This document shows positions 35,944 to 45,038 of a DNA stretch of 64,000 nt, one piece after another. The notes under the pieces are model-generated. The model did no database searches. It had not been told where the DNA came from and saw only the letters and a list, made by a program, of their open reading frames with translations. Each line of letters starts with the position of its first letter. Position 1 is the stretch's first letter. Made by a program: the position numbers and the translations under genes. The stretch comes from Bog-105 sp965277855 (GTDB lineage Bacteria; Acidobacteriota; Terriglobia; Bryobacterales; Bryobacteraceae), in the NCBI GenBank assembly GCA_965277855.1, contig OZ255847.1, positions 3,534,001-3,598,000 of the forward strand, given 5' to 3'.

Positions 35944-36759
35944 TCACCGTTTCGCTTGCGCCGTTCGCCGCCAGACCGGACTCGTCATTTCCATAGTCCA
36001 CACAGGGCCGCCCAGGTACAACGGTCCTTCCATTTTCACGAACGCCGGGACCGGGCCCGCACTAATCCACACACCAATCTCAGGAAGCTTTTTGCCGATT
36101 AGCGGCGCGATCATTCCAGCAATGCCGCCCAGCTCCGGCTTGATCTCAAACCGCGTGGATTTGCGATGCGCCTCTGCCACCGAAAAAGACTCCTCGCCCG
36201 CAGCCTTTATAGAGAGCGTTAGCAATCGCGGCTTAGGGGCAGAGACTACGTAAGACAGCTTCGTCTCCCCACTCTCCGGCGAGATGTTCTTCAAGACGTC
36301 AAGGATAATGCCATTCGCTAAATCGGGCGGAAGGTCCAGGTGTTCCGTGTCTACTTTTTGTTGGTCCTTGTCCTTGTAACGAACGGTCACCTCGTTGCTG
36401 ATGGCGTTGATCAGCACGTCCACTGCTTTCGGGAAGATCGGCCCTTTCTGGATGTGATGGTCGCGTATTAATCGAAAGTGTCCGCGTTGCGTGAATACGG
36501 CCGTTTCGTCGTCGATCGAGCCGTCTTTGAAACGGAAGATCAGGCGGGACGATCCGCGTTCTCCATGAACGGTCTGAATGAGATCACCTGTCGCCAGTAT
36601 CTTGCCCTCTGCTGAGCGAAGCGCCAGAAAACCATGTACGGCGCCTTCCTCATATCGCACGGGAACTGGTTCACCGGCCCGGGCAGTGCGCCCGAGCAAA
36701 AGAGTACCGGGCAAAATGACGATTAACGGAAGCCGCAGGCGGCGCAGGAAAGACAACAC
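35944..36759 (-). CDS. Hypothetical secreted protein
   Basis: 271 aa with a signal peptide (LRLPLIVILPGTLLLGRTARA). The mature protein is beta-rich (VRYEEGAVHGFLALRSAEGKILATGDLIQTV...RLIFRFKDGSIDDETAVFTQRGHFRLI) and resembles families that bind lipids or form cell-surface shells, but I do not recognise it. It is transcribed toward bshC's upstream side in the same orientation, 64 bp downstream of it. Confidence 0.65.
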   Translation of the reverse strand: MLSFLRRLRLPLIVILPGTLLLGRTARAGEPVPVRYEEGAVHGFLALRSAEGKILATGDLIQTVHGERGSSRLIFRFKDGSIDDETAVFTQRGHFRLIRDHHIQKGPIFPKAVDVLINAISNEVTVRYKDKDQQKVDTEHLDLPPDLANGIILDVLKNISPESGETKLSYVVSAPKPRLLTLSIKAAGEESFSVAEAHRKSTRFEIKPELGGIAGMIAPLIGKKLPEIGVWISAGPVPAFVKMEGPLYLGGPVWTMEMTSPVWRRTAQAKR

Positions 36760-36823
36760 CTTCGATAGATGCAGAAGTCAAAATACCTGGTACAAAAACG
36801 AGTTCGCATTTGGCTCGCAATAC

Positions 36824-38401
36824 TCAAACCACCCGCACCATATGGTCCGGGCAGTTCAATTGCGCCATCCCCAGCAGCCGCTCCGGCAGGTCCGGCCCGT
36901 GTTTGGCCAAAAAGGGCACGATCGAGAAGAACCGTTCCTGCAGCTTCCTTTGCGGGTACATCAGGTTGATCAGGTATTGCGCCTTGCGCGCCGCCATCTG
37001 ATCCCGCCGCAGCGTCTCGCGCGCCGCCTTCTCCGCCAGATGACGCAGCTGGTACTTCATTTTCGTCCCGCTCTTCTGCGCCGCCACTTCCAGCGTCGGA
37101 TCAAACTCACGCAGGCTTCCCCGCAGCTTGTCGATCGAACTCGCCATCAGGTGTTCCAGCTCGGCAAACTCGTCCGCCAGCCCCGCCGGCACCAGTTGCG
37201 CCGCAATTTTGCTCTTCACCTTGTCCTGATGATCCAGCAAATCCGGCATCGTCAATCCAAAGTGCCCGATCAGTTTATCCGCCCGCTCATCGAGCAATGT
37301 GAAGCTGTTCCGAGGAAAAATTACCGGCATCCGCCCCAGCAGCTTCTCGTACAAAACCTGCCCCTGCGCCATGTACGCAATCTCCGCCGGGCCACCCACG
37401 TAGCTCACCGTCGGCAGCAGAAAATCCTGCATCACCGGCCGCAGCAGCGCATTGGGCGACAGCCGCTTGCTGATCCCGCACAAATCTGCCGTGCCGTATT
37501 TCTGATCGCGCGCCGTAAACTCGCCCTCGTTTACACGCAGCGGAATTCGCTTGCCGTCCTCCAGCAAAAACAGCAGCGAGGTACTGTCTTCTAAATGCAC
37601 CTGTGCGTGATACCCTGCTTGGGCCAGTTCTGTATCGCGCGCCTTAAGCCCTTCGACCAGCTCCGGCACCCGCTTCGCCGTCTTTGCCAGAAACGGACTC
37701 GCCATTTCACGAATCGCGGGCGCGAGCGGATCTAAGAACAGCAGCCCGTATCCCCGCAGTACATCCTGCAGCAAAGCCTTGAACCCCGAGCTAAACGTCG
37801 CGCCCGGCCCATACGCCGCCTGTAACCGCTGCACTGTTTCGTCCGCAAACGGCAGCTCGCCTAAGGCCTCGCGGACTTGTTCCCAAGACAATCCGCCGAT
37901 CGAAACGTTGCCAACCGGACCTCCGTTCGCGAGCTCATTCGCCAAATTGATCTTCGAGGGCCGCGCCTCTTGATCGAACAGCCACACATGATCCACTTCC
38001 GCCAGATCATGATCTTCCGACGCCAGCCAGAATACCGGCACGGCCCGCAGTCCTTCGCGCGTCAGCCGCTCCGCCAGCTTTACCGCCGTCAGCGCCTTAA
38101 AAACGGTATACGATGGTCCCGAAAACAAACCAACCTGCTGGCCCGTCACCACCGCCACCGTGCCCGGCCTGGCTAATTCGTCCAGCGCCGCCGAATCGCC
38201 ATTCTGCTCGCGCAGCGCCTCCACCAGCTTGCGCCGCCTCTCTTCCGGATACTCGATCTGGGCCGCTGCCCGCGCAAAACTAGCTGGATCGGCCGGATTG
38301 TGAGCGAAAAATCGGCTTACCCGATCGAAGTCATACAGAAAATCCGCAAAGAGCCGACTCGTTCCGGGGATTTGGGTCTGGTGAACACACGAAGGCTCCA
38401 T
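36824..38401 (-). CDS. bshC: Bacillithiol biosynthesis cysteine-adding enzyme BshC
   Basis: 525 aa. Nearly every BshC hallmark is present: VVTGQQVGLFSGPSYTVFKALTAVKLA, VFWLASEDHDLAEVDH, the FSSGFKALLQDVL region, FLLPTVSYVGGPAEIAYMAQ and a long coiled-coil C-terminus ending with YPQRKLQERFFSI. It joins cysteine to glucosaminyl-malate in the last step of bacillithiol synthesis. BshA and BshB are not in the window. The start lies 87 bp from the divergent cyaY start, which leaves room for a shared promoter region. Confidence 0.95.
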   Translation of the reverse strand: MEPSCVHQTQIPGTSRLFADFLYDFDRVSRFFAHNPADPASFARAAAQIEYPEERRRKLVEALREQNGDSAALDELARPGTVAVVTGQQVGLFSGPSYTVFKALTAVKLAERLTREGLRAVPVFWLASEDHDLAEVDHVWLFDQEARPSKINLANELANGGPVGNVSIGGLSWEQVREALGELPFADETVQRLQAAYGPGATFSSGFKALLQDVLRGYGLLFLDPLAPAIREMASPFLAKTAKRVPELVEGLKARDTELAQAGYHAQVHLEDSTSLLFLLEDGKRIPLRVNEGEFTARDQKYGTADLCGISKRLSPNALLRPVMQDFLLPTVSYVGGPAEIAYMAQGQVLYEKLLGRMPVIFPRNSFTLLDERADKLIGHFGLTMPDLLDHQDKVKSKIAAQLVPAGLADEFAELEHLMASSIDKLRGSLREFDPTLEVAAQKSGTKMKYQLRHLAEKAARETLRRDQMAARKAQYLINLMYPQRKLQERFFSIVPFLAKHGPDLPERLLGMAQLNCPDHMVRVV

Positions 38402-38487
38402 AGTTAACGCGCGCTATTTCAGATGAGTGCTTCCAGGCCAAAGTTACCAAACTTTGCCCGGGCGAGTAGACAATAGGGGAATAGGTA

Positions 38488-38817
38488 ATGATCGACGAAC
38501 AGGAATTCCGCACCCGCTCGAACGACGCCCTCGACGCGCTCTACCGCAAGCTCTCCGCCGCCTCCGACGAGTTCGAATTCGAGCCCGACTTCAACTCCGG
38601 CGCGCTCTCCATCGAGTTCGAAGAGCCCAAAGCCCGCTTCGTCGTCAGCCCCAACACCCCCGTGCGCCAGATCTGGGTCTCCGCTCACTCGCGCAGCTTT
38701 AAACTCGACTGGAAGCCCGACCGTAACGCCTTCGTCCTGCCCGATACCAGCCAGACACTCGATGAACTCATCGGCTCGGCCATTAGCCAGCAGGTCGGCA
38801 ACGAAGTCAAACTGTAA
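38488..38817 (+). CDS. cyaY: Frataxin-like iron donor protein CyaY
   Basis: 109 aa with the frataxin fold: an acidic helix 1 (MIDEQEFRTRSNDALDALYRKL), strands FEFEPDFNSGALSIEFEE, ARFVVSPNTPVRQIWVSAHSRSFKLDW and a final helix (TLDELIGSAISQQVG). The acidic N-terminal face binds iron and contacts the Fe-S assembly machinery. It ends 3 bp before hemW, whose radical SAM cluster would need such a supply. Frataxins are best known from Proteobacteria and mitochondria. Confidence 0.88.
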   Translation: MIDEQEFRTRSNDALDALYRKLSAASDEFEFEPDFNSGALSIEFEEPKARFVVSPNTPVRQIWVSAHSRSFKLDWKPDRNAFVLPDTSQTLDELIGSAISQQVGNEVKL

Positions 38818-38820
38818 GCG

Positions 38821-39888
38821 ATGGCGGGTGTCTACATCTCCTATCCCTTTTGCGCGCAAAAATGCTCGTTCTGTAACTTCGCGTCCGACGTTGCTTCCGA
38901 GAAAACTCGCCTTCTCTATCACGCCGCGCTGCTCGACGAATTGCGCAGTCGCCGCTGGTCCCGCTGGCGCCCCGAAACCCTCTACTTCGGCGGCGGCACA
39001 CCCAGCCTCATGCCTCCCGAACTCCTCGCGCAAATTCTTCAACTCATCCCCAGCGAACAGCTCGGCGAAGTCACGCTGGAATGCGCCCCCGGCACGCTGA
39101 ACCCTGAAATTCTCGTCGGCATCAATCGCGTCAGCCTCGGCGTCCAGTCCTTTGTGACAGAAGAACTCCGCCAAACCGGTCGCCGTCACACTTCCGAAAC
39201 CGTCGTTCACGATGTTGCCCTTCTGCGGGCCAATGGCGTCGAAAACATCAACCTTGACCTGATAGCCGGACTGCCTGAACAAACCGAAGCCTCCTGGGAA
39301 CAATCACTTGACTGGATCGAACGCGTCGCCCCGCCGCACGTCTCTATCTACCTGTTTGAATCGGACGAAGACAGCCGCCTCGGCCAGGAACTGCTGCTAG
39401 GCGGCACGCGTTACGGCGCAGCCCGCATGCCTGCTGACGATGCCATGGCCGCTTTCTACGAACGCGCCGTCACCCGACTCACGAGCCTTGGCATTCACCG
39501 CTATGAAATCTCCAACTTCGCCCAACCCGGTTACGAATCCCGCCACAACTTGAAATACTGGCAGCTCGAACCCTACATCGGCTTCGGTCTCGACGCCCAT
39601 TCGTTCGACAATGGCCGCCGCTGGAGCAACCCCGACACCCTGCCCGCTTACCTCAACCGCACCCCTGCCGAAGCAAGCGCCACCGATCCCGCCGAAGAAC
39701 ACTTCTTCGTGGGCCTGCGCCTCACCAAAGGCATCGAGCCCACGCCCGCCGAATGGCAGCGCTTCGCCCAACCCATAGCAAAATGGACCCGCCAGGGCCT
39801 CCTCGAGCACACTGGCCCGTCTCTCCGCCTGGCTCCGGCCGGCGTCCTGCTTTCCAACGAAATCTTTCAAGACTTCCTAGATGTTTAA
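38821..39888 (+). CDS. hemW: Heme chaperone HemW (radical SAM)
   Basis: 355 aa. The cluster motif CAQKCSFCNF (CxxxCxFC plus N/F) at residues 11-20, GGGTPSLM, and the HemW domain with GLPEQT, YLFESDEDSRLG and the C-terminal HemN_C (FFVGLRLTKGI). HemW inserts heme into respiratory enzymes; older annotations call it coproporphyrinogen oxidase-like. Starts 3 bp after cyaY, surely co-transcribed. Confidence 0.95.
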   Translation: MAGVYISYPFCAQKCSFCNFASDVASEKTRLLYHAALLDELRSRRWSRWRPETLYFGGGTPSLMPPELLAQILQLIPSEQLGEVTLECAPGTLNPEILVGINRVSLGVQSFVTEELRQTGRRHTSETVVHDVALLRANGVENINLDLIAGLPEQTEASWEQSLDWIERVAPPHVSIYLFESDEDSRLGQELLLGGTRYGAARMPADDAMAAFYERAVTRLTSLGIHRYEISNFAQPGYESRHNLKYWQLEPYIGFGLDAHSFDNGRRWSNPDTLPAYLNRTPAEASATDPAEEHFFVGLRLTKGIEPTPAEWQRFAQPIAKWTRQGLLEHTGPSLRLAPAGVLLSNEIFQDFLDV

Positions 39889-39941
39889 AACGAAAATAAC
39901 GCGCTTATCTGCGTTCATCCGCGTTCATCGGCGGCCATTCC

Positions 39942-40991
39942 ATGCCTGAACTTCTAATCGACCTCCGCAGCGACACCGTCACCCGCCCCTCCACCGCCAT
40001 GCGCGCCGCCATGGCCAATGCTGAGGTCGGCGACGATGTGTATGGCGAAGACCCCACCGTCAACCGCCTCGAACAACGCGCCGCCGAAATCTTCGGCAAA
40101 GAAGCCGCTCTATTCGTGCCCACCGGCACCATGGGCAACACCATCGCGATCAAGCTCCACACCCGCCACGGCGAAGAAGTGCTCTGCGACGCGCGCTCCC
40201 ACATCCTCGATTGGGAACTCTCCATGCTCGCCTGGTTTGCCGGCTGCCTGGTTCGCGCTGTCCCTACGCCCGACGGCATCCTCACCTGGGATCAGCTCGA
40301 ACCGAGCCTGCGCCGGTTTGGCCCGCACAACGCCCCCACTACCCTTATCTCGCTAGAAAACACTCACAACATGGCCGGCGGAACCATCTATCCGCTGGCT
40401 GTCCTCGACGATATCTGCGCCCGTGCCCACGACCTTCATCTCAAGGTTCATATGGATGGCGCGCGCGTCTTCAATGCCTCTGCTGCCACGAACACACCTG
40501 TTTCCCGCATCACTCGCGACGTCGATTCCGTCATGTTCTGCCTGTCGAAAGGCCTCGGCGCGCCAGTTGGCTCCCTCCTGGCCGGTTCTGCCGAAGCCAT
40601 TGCGCAAGGCCGTCTCTACCGCAAACGGCTCGGCGGCGGCATGCGCCAGGCCGGTGTCCTCGCCGCCGCCGGTCTACTAGCGCTCGAAGAATCGCCCGCT
40701 CGCCTGGCTGAAGACCACCGCAACGCTCGCTTCCTCGCCGAATCGCTGGCTCAGCTCCCCGGCATTTCCATCGATCCCCAAAAAGTGCAGACCAACATCG
40801 TTATCTTCGACATCGCCGCTCTTGGGATGCCAGCCGCCGACTTCAGCCGCGCGCTTAAATCCCGCGGCATTCTCGCCAATGGCGTCGGTCCCACTCGCAT
40901 GCGCATGGTCACCCACTGCGATGTTTCGCACGCCGATTGCGCACGCGCCATTGCGATATTGCAGGATGTGGCAGTAACTGCTGCTGTCTGA
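39942..40991 (+). CDS. ltaE: Low-specificity L-threonine aldolase
   Basis: 349 aa fold-type I PLP enzyme: RSDTVTRPSTAMRAAMANAEVGDDVYGEDPTVNRLE, the PLP-ring binding region (MDGARVFNASAAT) and the Schiff-base lysine in FCLSKGLGAPVGSLL. It cleaves L-threonine or allo-threonine to glycine and acetaldehyde. Start ATG at 39942; the 53-bp gap from hemW contains two copies of GCGTTCATC. The MFS gene follows 12 bp downstream. Confidence 0.95.
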   Translation: MPELLIDLRSDTVTRPSTAMRAAMANAEVGDDVYGEDPTVNRLEQRAAEIFGKEAALFVPTGTMGNTIAIKLHTRHGEEVLCDARSHILDWELSMLAWFAGCLVRAVPTPDGILTWDQLEPSLRRFGPHNAPTTLISLENTHNMAGGTIYPLAVLDDICARAHDLHLKVHMDGARVFNASAATNTPVSRITRDVDSVMFCLSKGLGAPVGSLLAGSAEAIAQGRLYRKRLGGGMRQAGVLAAAGLLALEESPARLAEDHRNARFLAESLAQLPGISIDPQKVQTNIVIFDIAALGMPAADFSRALKSRGILANGVGPTRMRMVTHCDVSHADCARAIAILQDVAVTAAV

Positions 40992-41003
40992 TACTATTCA
41001 GCG

Positions 41004-42143
41004 GTGCTCATCCTTTCTGCGATTCTGGCCATCTTTGTGTATGGCCTTATCGCGCCGATTCTTGGCGCTCTGCTTCCCTCCTACGGCCTTACCGCCGGAC
41101 AGCAAGGCTCGCTTGCAACTTTGTATGCGCTGGGTCTCGTGGTCGCCTCGCTCTCGGCCGGCCCCATCATCGATATCAAAGGCAACAAACTCGCCCTTCT
41201 CGCCGGTCTCGCGCTGGTCATCGCTTCCCTCGCCGCCGCCCCAAATGCGGGCGGCTTCAATGGCCTGCGCGCCGTTTACTTCGTTCTCGGCTTAGGCGGC
41301 GGCATCGTTGTTACCGGCTCGAATGCTCTTGCCGGCGCAGTCGACCCCACGCGCCGCGGGTCCGTACTCAACTTCCTCAACCTGTTCTTCGGACTGGGCA
41401 GCATCATCACCACCTACATCGCCAGTGAACACATCAACCCCGCCATGGTCTGCTACATCATCGCCGGCTTGGCCGCTGTCGCCCTCATCGTCAACGGCCT
41501 TACCGCCATGCCCCGGCCCACCGGTGTCGCCAGCTTTAAATTGAGTGAAGTTCCCGCTCTCGTCACCAGCCCCTCTCTGATCCTTCTTTGTCTTTTCCTC
41601 TTTCTTTATGTCGCTTGCGAAGTCGGCGTCTGGAACTGGCTCAAAACCTATTTAGTCGATACCGTGCATTTCGATGAACGCTCCGCTGGCCACGTCGTAA
41701 GCTACGGTTTCGCTTTTGGCATCCTCCTTGGCCGTGTCGTCGTCTCACGAATTCTGATAAAGGTCCCCGCACTCACCGTCACGTTGGTCGTTTCCGTGCT
41801 CATGGCCATCACCACCTACGCCATGCTGCATCTCGAAGGCAACGGCGCTATCACCGCTGCGGTTTTCTGCGCCGGATTAAGCATGGCCCCCGTCTTCCCG
41901 ACCACTCTTGCCATGGCTCAGGACGCCTTCCCCCGCGGCACGGCCACCGCCATGAGCATCGTCATTACCTTTGGCTGGATCGGTCTCGCCGTCAGTTCGC
42001 CCATCATTGGAGCTCTCGCCGAGGGCGGCAACTACCGCAAGGCGCTCCTGCTCATCCCGATCTTCTCCGTACTGATGGTGCTGGTCAATCTCATGCTCCG
42101 GCCCGTCATGCGCCGCCCGGTTGCCGAAACTGTAGCGGTCTAG
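41004..42143 (+). CDS. MFS transporter (fucose permease-like)
   Basis: 379 aa with a GTG start at 41004 and about twelve helices. The shape (LIAPILGALLPSYGLTAGQQGSLATLYALGLVVASLSAGPIIDIKGNKL and the FGLGSIITTY region) is that of the FHS family of sugar permeases, such as FucP. A fucose or similar sugar is a tempting substrate in view of the GH95 gene at 31838, but that is inference. It is 12 bp after ltaE, so the two may form one transcript. Confidence 0.88.
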   Translation: MLILSAILAIFVYGLIAPILGALLPSYGLTAGQQGSLATLYALGLVVASLSAGPIIDIKGNKLALLAGLALVIASLAAAPNAGGFNGLRAVYFVLGLGGGIVVTGSNALAGAVDPTRRGSVLNFLNLFFGLGSIITTYIASEHINPAMVCYIIAGLAAVALIVNGLTAMPRPTGVASFKLSEVPALVTSPSLILLCLFLFLYVACEVGVWNWLKTYLVDTVHFDERSAGHVVSYGFAFGILLGRVVVSRILIKVPALTVTLVVSVLMAITTYAMLHLEGNGAITAAVFCAGLSMAPVFPTTLAMAQDAFPRGTATAMSIVITFGWIGLAVSSPIIGALAEGGNYRKALLLIPIFSVLMVLVNLMLRPVMRRPVAETVAV

Positions 42144-42194
42144 TAATTTTTTACTCTTTCGCATACACTGTGAGCGACCTGCCAAGGAGGTCCA

Positions 42195-42686
42195 ATGGCA
42201 TTTTGCTCGAATTGCGGTACCCAGACGGATGGTGCGTACTGCCCCAACTGTGGCTCATCCATGGGCGGGGGCCCAAGTGCGGCGTCCGGTAGCGTGCCGC
42301 ACGGTTCACCGACCGCCATTCAAGCGCCCGGCCTGACCGAAAACGTCGCCAGCGCCCTCTGCTACACGCCTTTCTTCGTCGGCCTGATCGTCGATATCGT
42401 CATGCTGGTCGTCGCCCCCTACAGCCGCAATCGCACCATCCGCTTCCACGCGCTGCAGTCGCTCTTTCTCCATGCCGCCATCTTCGTCTTCTGGATCGTG
42501 CTGCAGATCATCCTCGGCTTGTTCGCCGTCATGACCCACGGTGTCGGATTCTTCGCCTCGCTCGGCCTCTATCCGCTCATTTCGCTCGCCATCATCGCGC
42601 TCTTCCTGGTCATGATGTACAAGTGCTACAACAACCAGAAGATCAAGCTCCCCGTGATCGGCGACCTGGCCGAGAAACAGGCGTAA
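42195..42686 (+). CDS. Zinc-ribbon protein with DUF4870-type membrane domain
   Basis: 163 aa. An N-terminal zinc ribbon (CSNCGTQTDGAYCPNCG) is followed by a linker and three or four helices with the DUF4870 pattern (SALCYTPFFVGLIVDIVMLV, RNRTIRFHALQSLFLHAAIFVFW). A strong RBS (AAGGAGG) lies at 42184-42190. The role is unknown; it is a common stand-alone membrane protein. Confidence 0.88.
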   Translation: MAFCSNCGTQTDGAYCPNCGSSMGGGPSAASGSVPHGSPTAIQAPGLTENVASALCYTPFFVGLIVDIVMLVVAPYSRNRTIRFHALQSLFLHAAIFVFWIVLQIILGLFAVMTHGVGFFASLGLYPLISLAIIALFLVMMYKCYNNQKIKLPVIGDLAEKQA

Positions 42687-42726
42687 CCCGGAACGCTCCA
42701 GCGCACGTCCGATACTGGAAGCTGTG

Positions 42727-43797
42727 ATGTATCGCCTTACCCTCGTGTCCGTTCTAGCCGTGTTTGCTTTGCAGGCGAGCGTTACCGACATTACCCCGCG
42801 TGTTGGCCTGGTCGAAATCTACGGAGCCCGCAAGGTCTCGCCCGAAAAAATCCGCAAAGCGCTCGGCGCGAACGCCGGCGATCCCATGCCGTCCCGTCTC
42901 GATGCCGAAGACCGCATCGATAAAGTATCGGGTGTCCTCGTCTCACGCGTCGAAGCCGCCTGTTGCAGGGGCCGCAACATGGTCCTCTACGTAGGCGTCG
43001 AAGAACGCGATTCGCCGCACATTGATTACCACGAGAACCCGACCGGCGAAATGACTCTGCCGCCCTCTCTCCTGACCGCCTATCAATCGTTCCTCGATGA
43101 AGTCGCCGGCAGCATTCGCGGCCGCAATGCCGACGAGGATCTCACCAACGGCTATTCGCTTATGAAAGATCCGGAATGCCGTCGCCTGCAGCAGTCTTTC
43201 ATTCCGCTGGTGACCGCGGACCTGCCCACCGTCGACCGCGTGCTGCGTGAGTCCGCCGACCCCGAGCAGCGCGCCGCCGCCACCTATCTGATCCAATACG
43301 GCCCACGCGGACCCCACACGTCCGACGTCGTCGTGAATGCCCTACAATACGCTCTGCGCGATAGCGACGATACGGTGCGGGAGAACGCCGCGCACGCACT
43401 CAAAGCCGTTGCCGTCGGAGGCAAACTGCACCCGGACCAGCAAATCCGCCTTGAACCTACCTGGTTCGTCGAGTTGATGAATTCCGTCGTCTGGTCCGAT
43501 CGCCGCGACGCCAGCCGGGCGCTTGTCAACCTTACCGAAACCCGCAATCCCGATACGCTCGCGCTGCTGCGGGAGCGCGCATTACCCTCGGTCCTCGAAA
43601 TGGCACGATGGCACGATCTCGAGCAGGCCTTACCCGCCTTCATCCTGGCGGGGCGTCTGGCGGGCCTCGATGAAGCGGCCATCAAAGCCGCCTGGGTCAA
43701 CGGCAACCGCGATGAAGTCCTGGCAAAAGCCGCCAGCCCAAACGGCAAACATTCGACCTTCCCCTCCATCCTTCATCACGCCCACAGCAGCGAGTAG
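42727..43797 (+). CDS. Secreted protein with POTRA-like and HEAT-repeat regions
   Basis: 356 aa from ATG 42727 (a GTG directly before, 42724, is also possible). A signal peptide (LTLVSVLAVFALQA) is followed by a POTRA-like piece (VGLVEIYGARKVSPEKIRKALGANAGDP...RNMVLYVGVEER) and, from about residue 150, HEAT-type alpha repeats (ADPEQRAAATYLIQYG, DDTVRENAAHALKAVAVGG, RDASRALVNLTETRNPDTLALLRERAL). Probably a periplasmic scaffold. No partner gene is obvious. Confidence 0.75.
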   Translation: MYRLTLVSVLAVFALQASVTDITPRVGLVEIYGARKVSPEKIRKALGANAGDPMPSRLDAEDRIDKVSGVLVSRVEAACCRGRNMVLYVGVEERDSPHIDYHENPTGEMTLPPSLLTAYQSFLDEVAGSIRGRNADEDLTNGYSLMKDPECRRLQQSFIPLVTADLPTVDRVLRESADPEQRAAATYLIQYGPRGPHTSDVVVNALQYALRDSDDTVRENAAHALKAVAVGGKLHPDQQIRLEPTWFVELMNSVVWSDRRDASRALVNLTETRNPDTLALLRERALPSVLEMARWHDLEQALPAFILAGRLAGLDEAAIKAAWVNGNRDEVLAKAASPNGKHSTFPSILHHAHSSE

Positions 43798-43814
43798 GCG
43801 AGTTGGAAAGATGC

Positions 43815-44909
43815 CTACGCCTGGCGGCGAGCCGAATCAGCCGCTCTCGCCAGATTCAGCAGGGTTGGTATAAACTCCGGCGACTGGCCGATAAAAAGTC
43901 CGTTCGCAATCAAGCCGTTCGCTGCTCCCTCCGCATCGATCTGGCCCGGCGTCACAGGCCGGATGACTGCGCAGCGCGGTAGGTCCGGGCTGATAAATTC
44001 ACAAGGCACCGGAAAGATCAAATTGGTTTGCACTAACGGATCATGCGTGGCGTTGAAATCCGGGAACGTGAGTCCGGTCTTTGGATCTTTTAAAGGCGCA
44101 AGCGGGGTTTGTACGGCATTCCCGGCGAAATCCACCCATTCCAGGAAATGGGCCACTTCATCGCCGCCGATACTCAAAACAATCTTCAGCACTTCGGGAT
44201 TCGACACCTGTTGCGCCAGAGTGGCGTACAGGCTGGAGCCCGCCTGCTCGATCATGCCGAAGTGAAAAGCAGCCGTGTTTGCGAGCGCCTGCACGTGCGC
44301 CGCCGGTGTGAAATCGGCATTGCTTCTCGGTATCGCGCTGAACTTGCCTGCGAACAAACCAGGAAGCGCTTGCGGAAACTTTGCGCCGAAGTCCGGATTA
44401 GTCGCACTGCGATACCGCACATACCAGCTTGTATCGACCGAGAGTTCCGTTAGATTAGTCAGCCGTCCCATCTGCTGCGCGCCTTCCGCCTCGCTGCTTG
44501 GTAACGTCCGAAACTGGTCTAGATCCACCGGTTCCTCGCCCTTTGAAATGAGATATGCGTTCAGAAATTCGGCGTGACTTTGCTCGTCCAGCGTATTGCT
44601 CGAGATGTACTGGCCAGCGTCCCCGTCGAGATTAGTCAGCGCGGCGCCATAGGGACTGGGCGTTCCTTCCGTAAATCCGCCCAGTTCGGCATATTGCTGC
44701 CAGAGGTCGCTTTCGATCAACTCCGCAGCCGCCAGGAACTTGAGAATGGCCGCGTCCCCGCGCGTCAATTTGCGCTGTGCTCCGTTTTGTTGCGTTGCCG
44801 AGTCCATTGCCGTAAGCGCCGTTGTACCCGCCACTGCCGCGCCTATAGCGAGACTACCTCGCAAGAAAGAACGGCGGTTCTTAGCTGAATTTTCAACACT
44901 GTTTTCCAT
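43815..44909 (-). CDS. Tat-exported ferritin-like domain protein
   Basis: 364 aa from ATG 44909 (another in-frame start is at 44936). A Tat signal (NRRSFLRGSLAIGAAVAGTTALTA) precedes a four-helix ferritin_2-type domain with conserved ExxxxxQY (AELIESDLWQQYAEL), DEQSHAEF, HFGMIEQ and GGDEVAHFLEW segments that can form a diiron site. Members of this family occur in desiccation-related and dehydrogenase-associated contexts; the function is unknown. It is divergent from the hydrogenase locus with 129 bp between starts. Confidence 0.88.
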   Translation of the reverse strand: MENSVENSAKNRRSFLRGSLAIGAAVAGTTALTAMDSATQQNGAQRKLTRGDAAILKFLAAAELIESDLWQQYAELGGFTEGTPSPYGAALTNLDGDAGQYISSNTLDEQSHAEFLNAYLISKGEEPVDLDQFRTLPSSEAEGAQQMGRLTNLTELSVDTSWYVRYRSATNPDFGAKFPQALPGLFAGKFSAIPRSNADFTPAAHVQALANTAAFHFGMIEQAGSSLYATLAQQVSNPEVLKIVLSIGGDEVAHFLEWVDFAGNAVQTPLAPLKDPKTGLTFPDFNATHDPLVQTNLIFPVPCEFISPDLPRCAVIRPVTPGQIDAEGAANGLIANGLFIGQSPEFIPTLLNLARAADSARRQA

Positions 44910-44988
44910 TGTTTTTTTGAGCGCTCCCTTGCGCACGTCCCAGCTTGCGAGATTTGCCGAGAGTAGTTGTTCGCGTGCGGTGAACAGT

Positions 44989-45021
44989 TTGTAAAGATGG
45001 CTGCGCCCGGTCGACTATACT
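44989..45021 (+). promoter_or_regulatory. Possible promoter of the hydrogenase locus
   Basis: TATACT at 45016-45021 is a good -10 hexamer 17 bp before the hypF ATG. The only -35-like sequence, TTGTAA at 44989, is spaced 21 bp away, so the match is weak. This 129-bp gap is the only upstream region available to drive hypF. Confidence 0.3.
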
Positions 45022-45038
45022 GAAACCGCGTCCGCTCC

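Noticed and set aside
39908..39933. Direct repeat GCGTTCATC(C/G) between hemW and ltaE
   Set aside because: Only two 10-bp copies. It resembles a common intergenic motif in GC-rich genomes but is too short to call an element.
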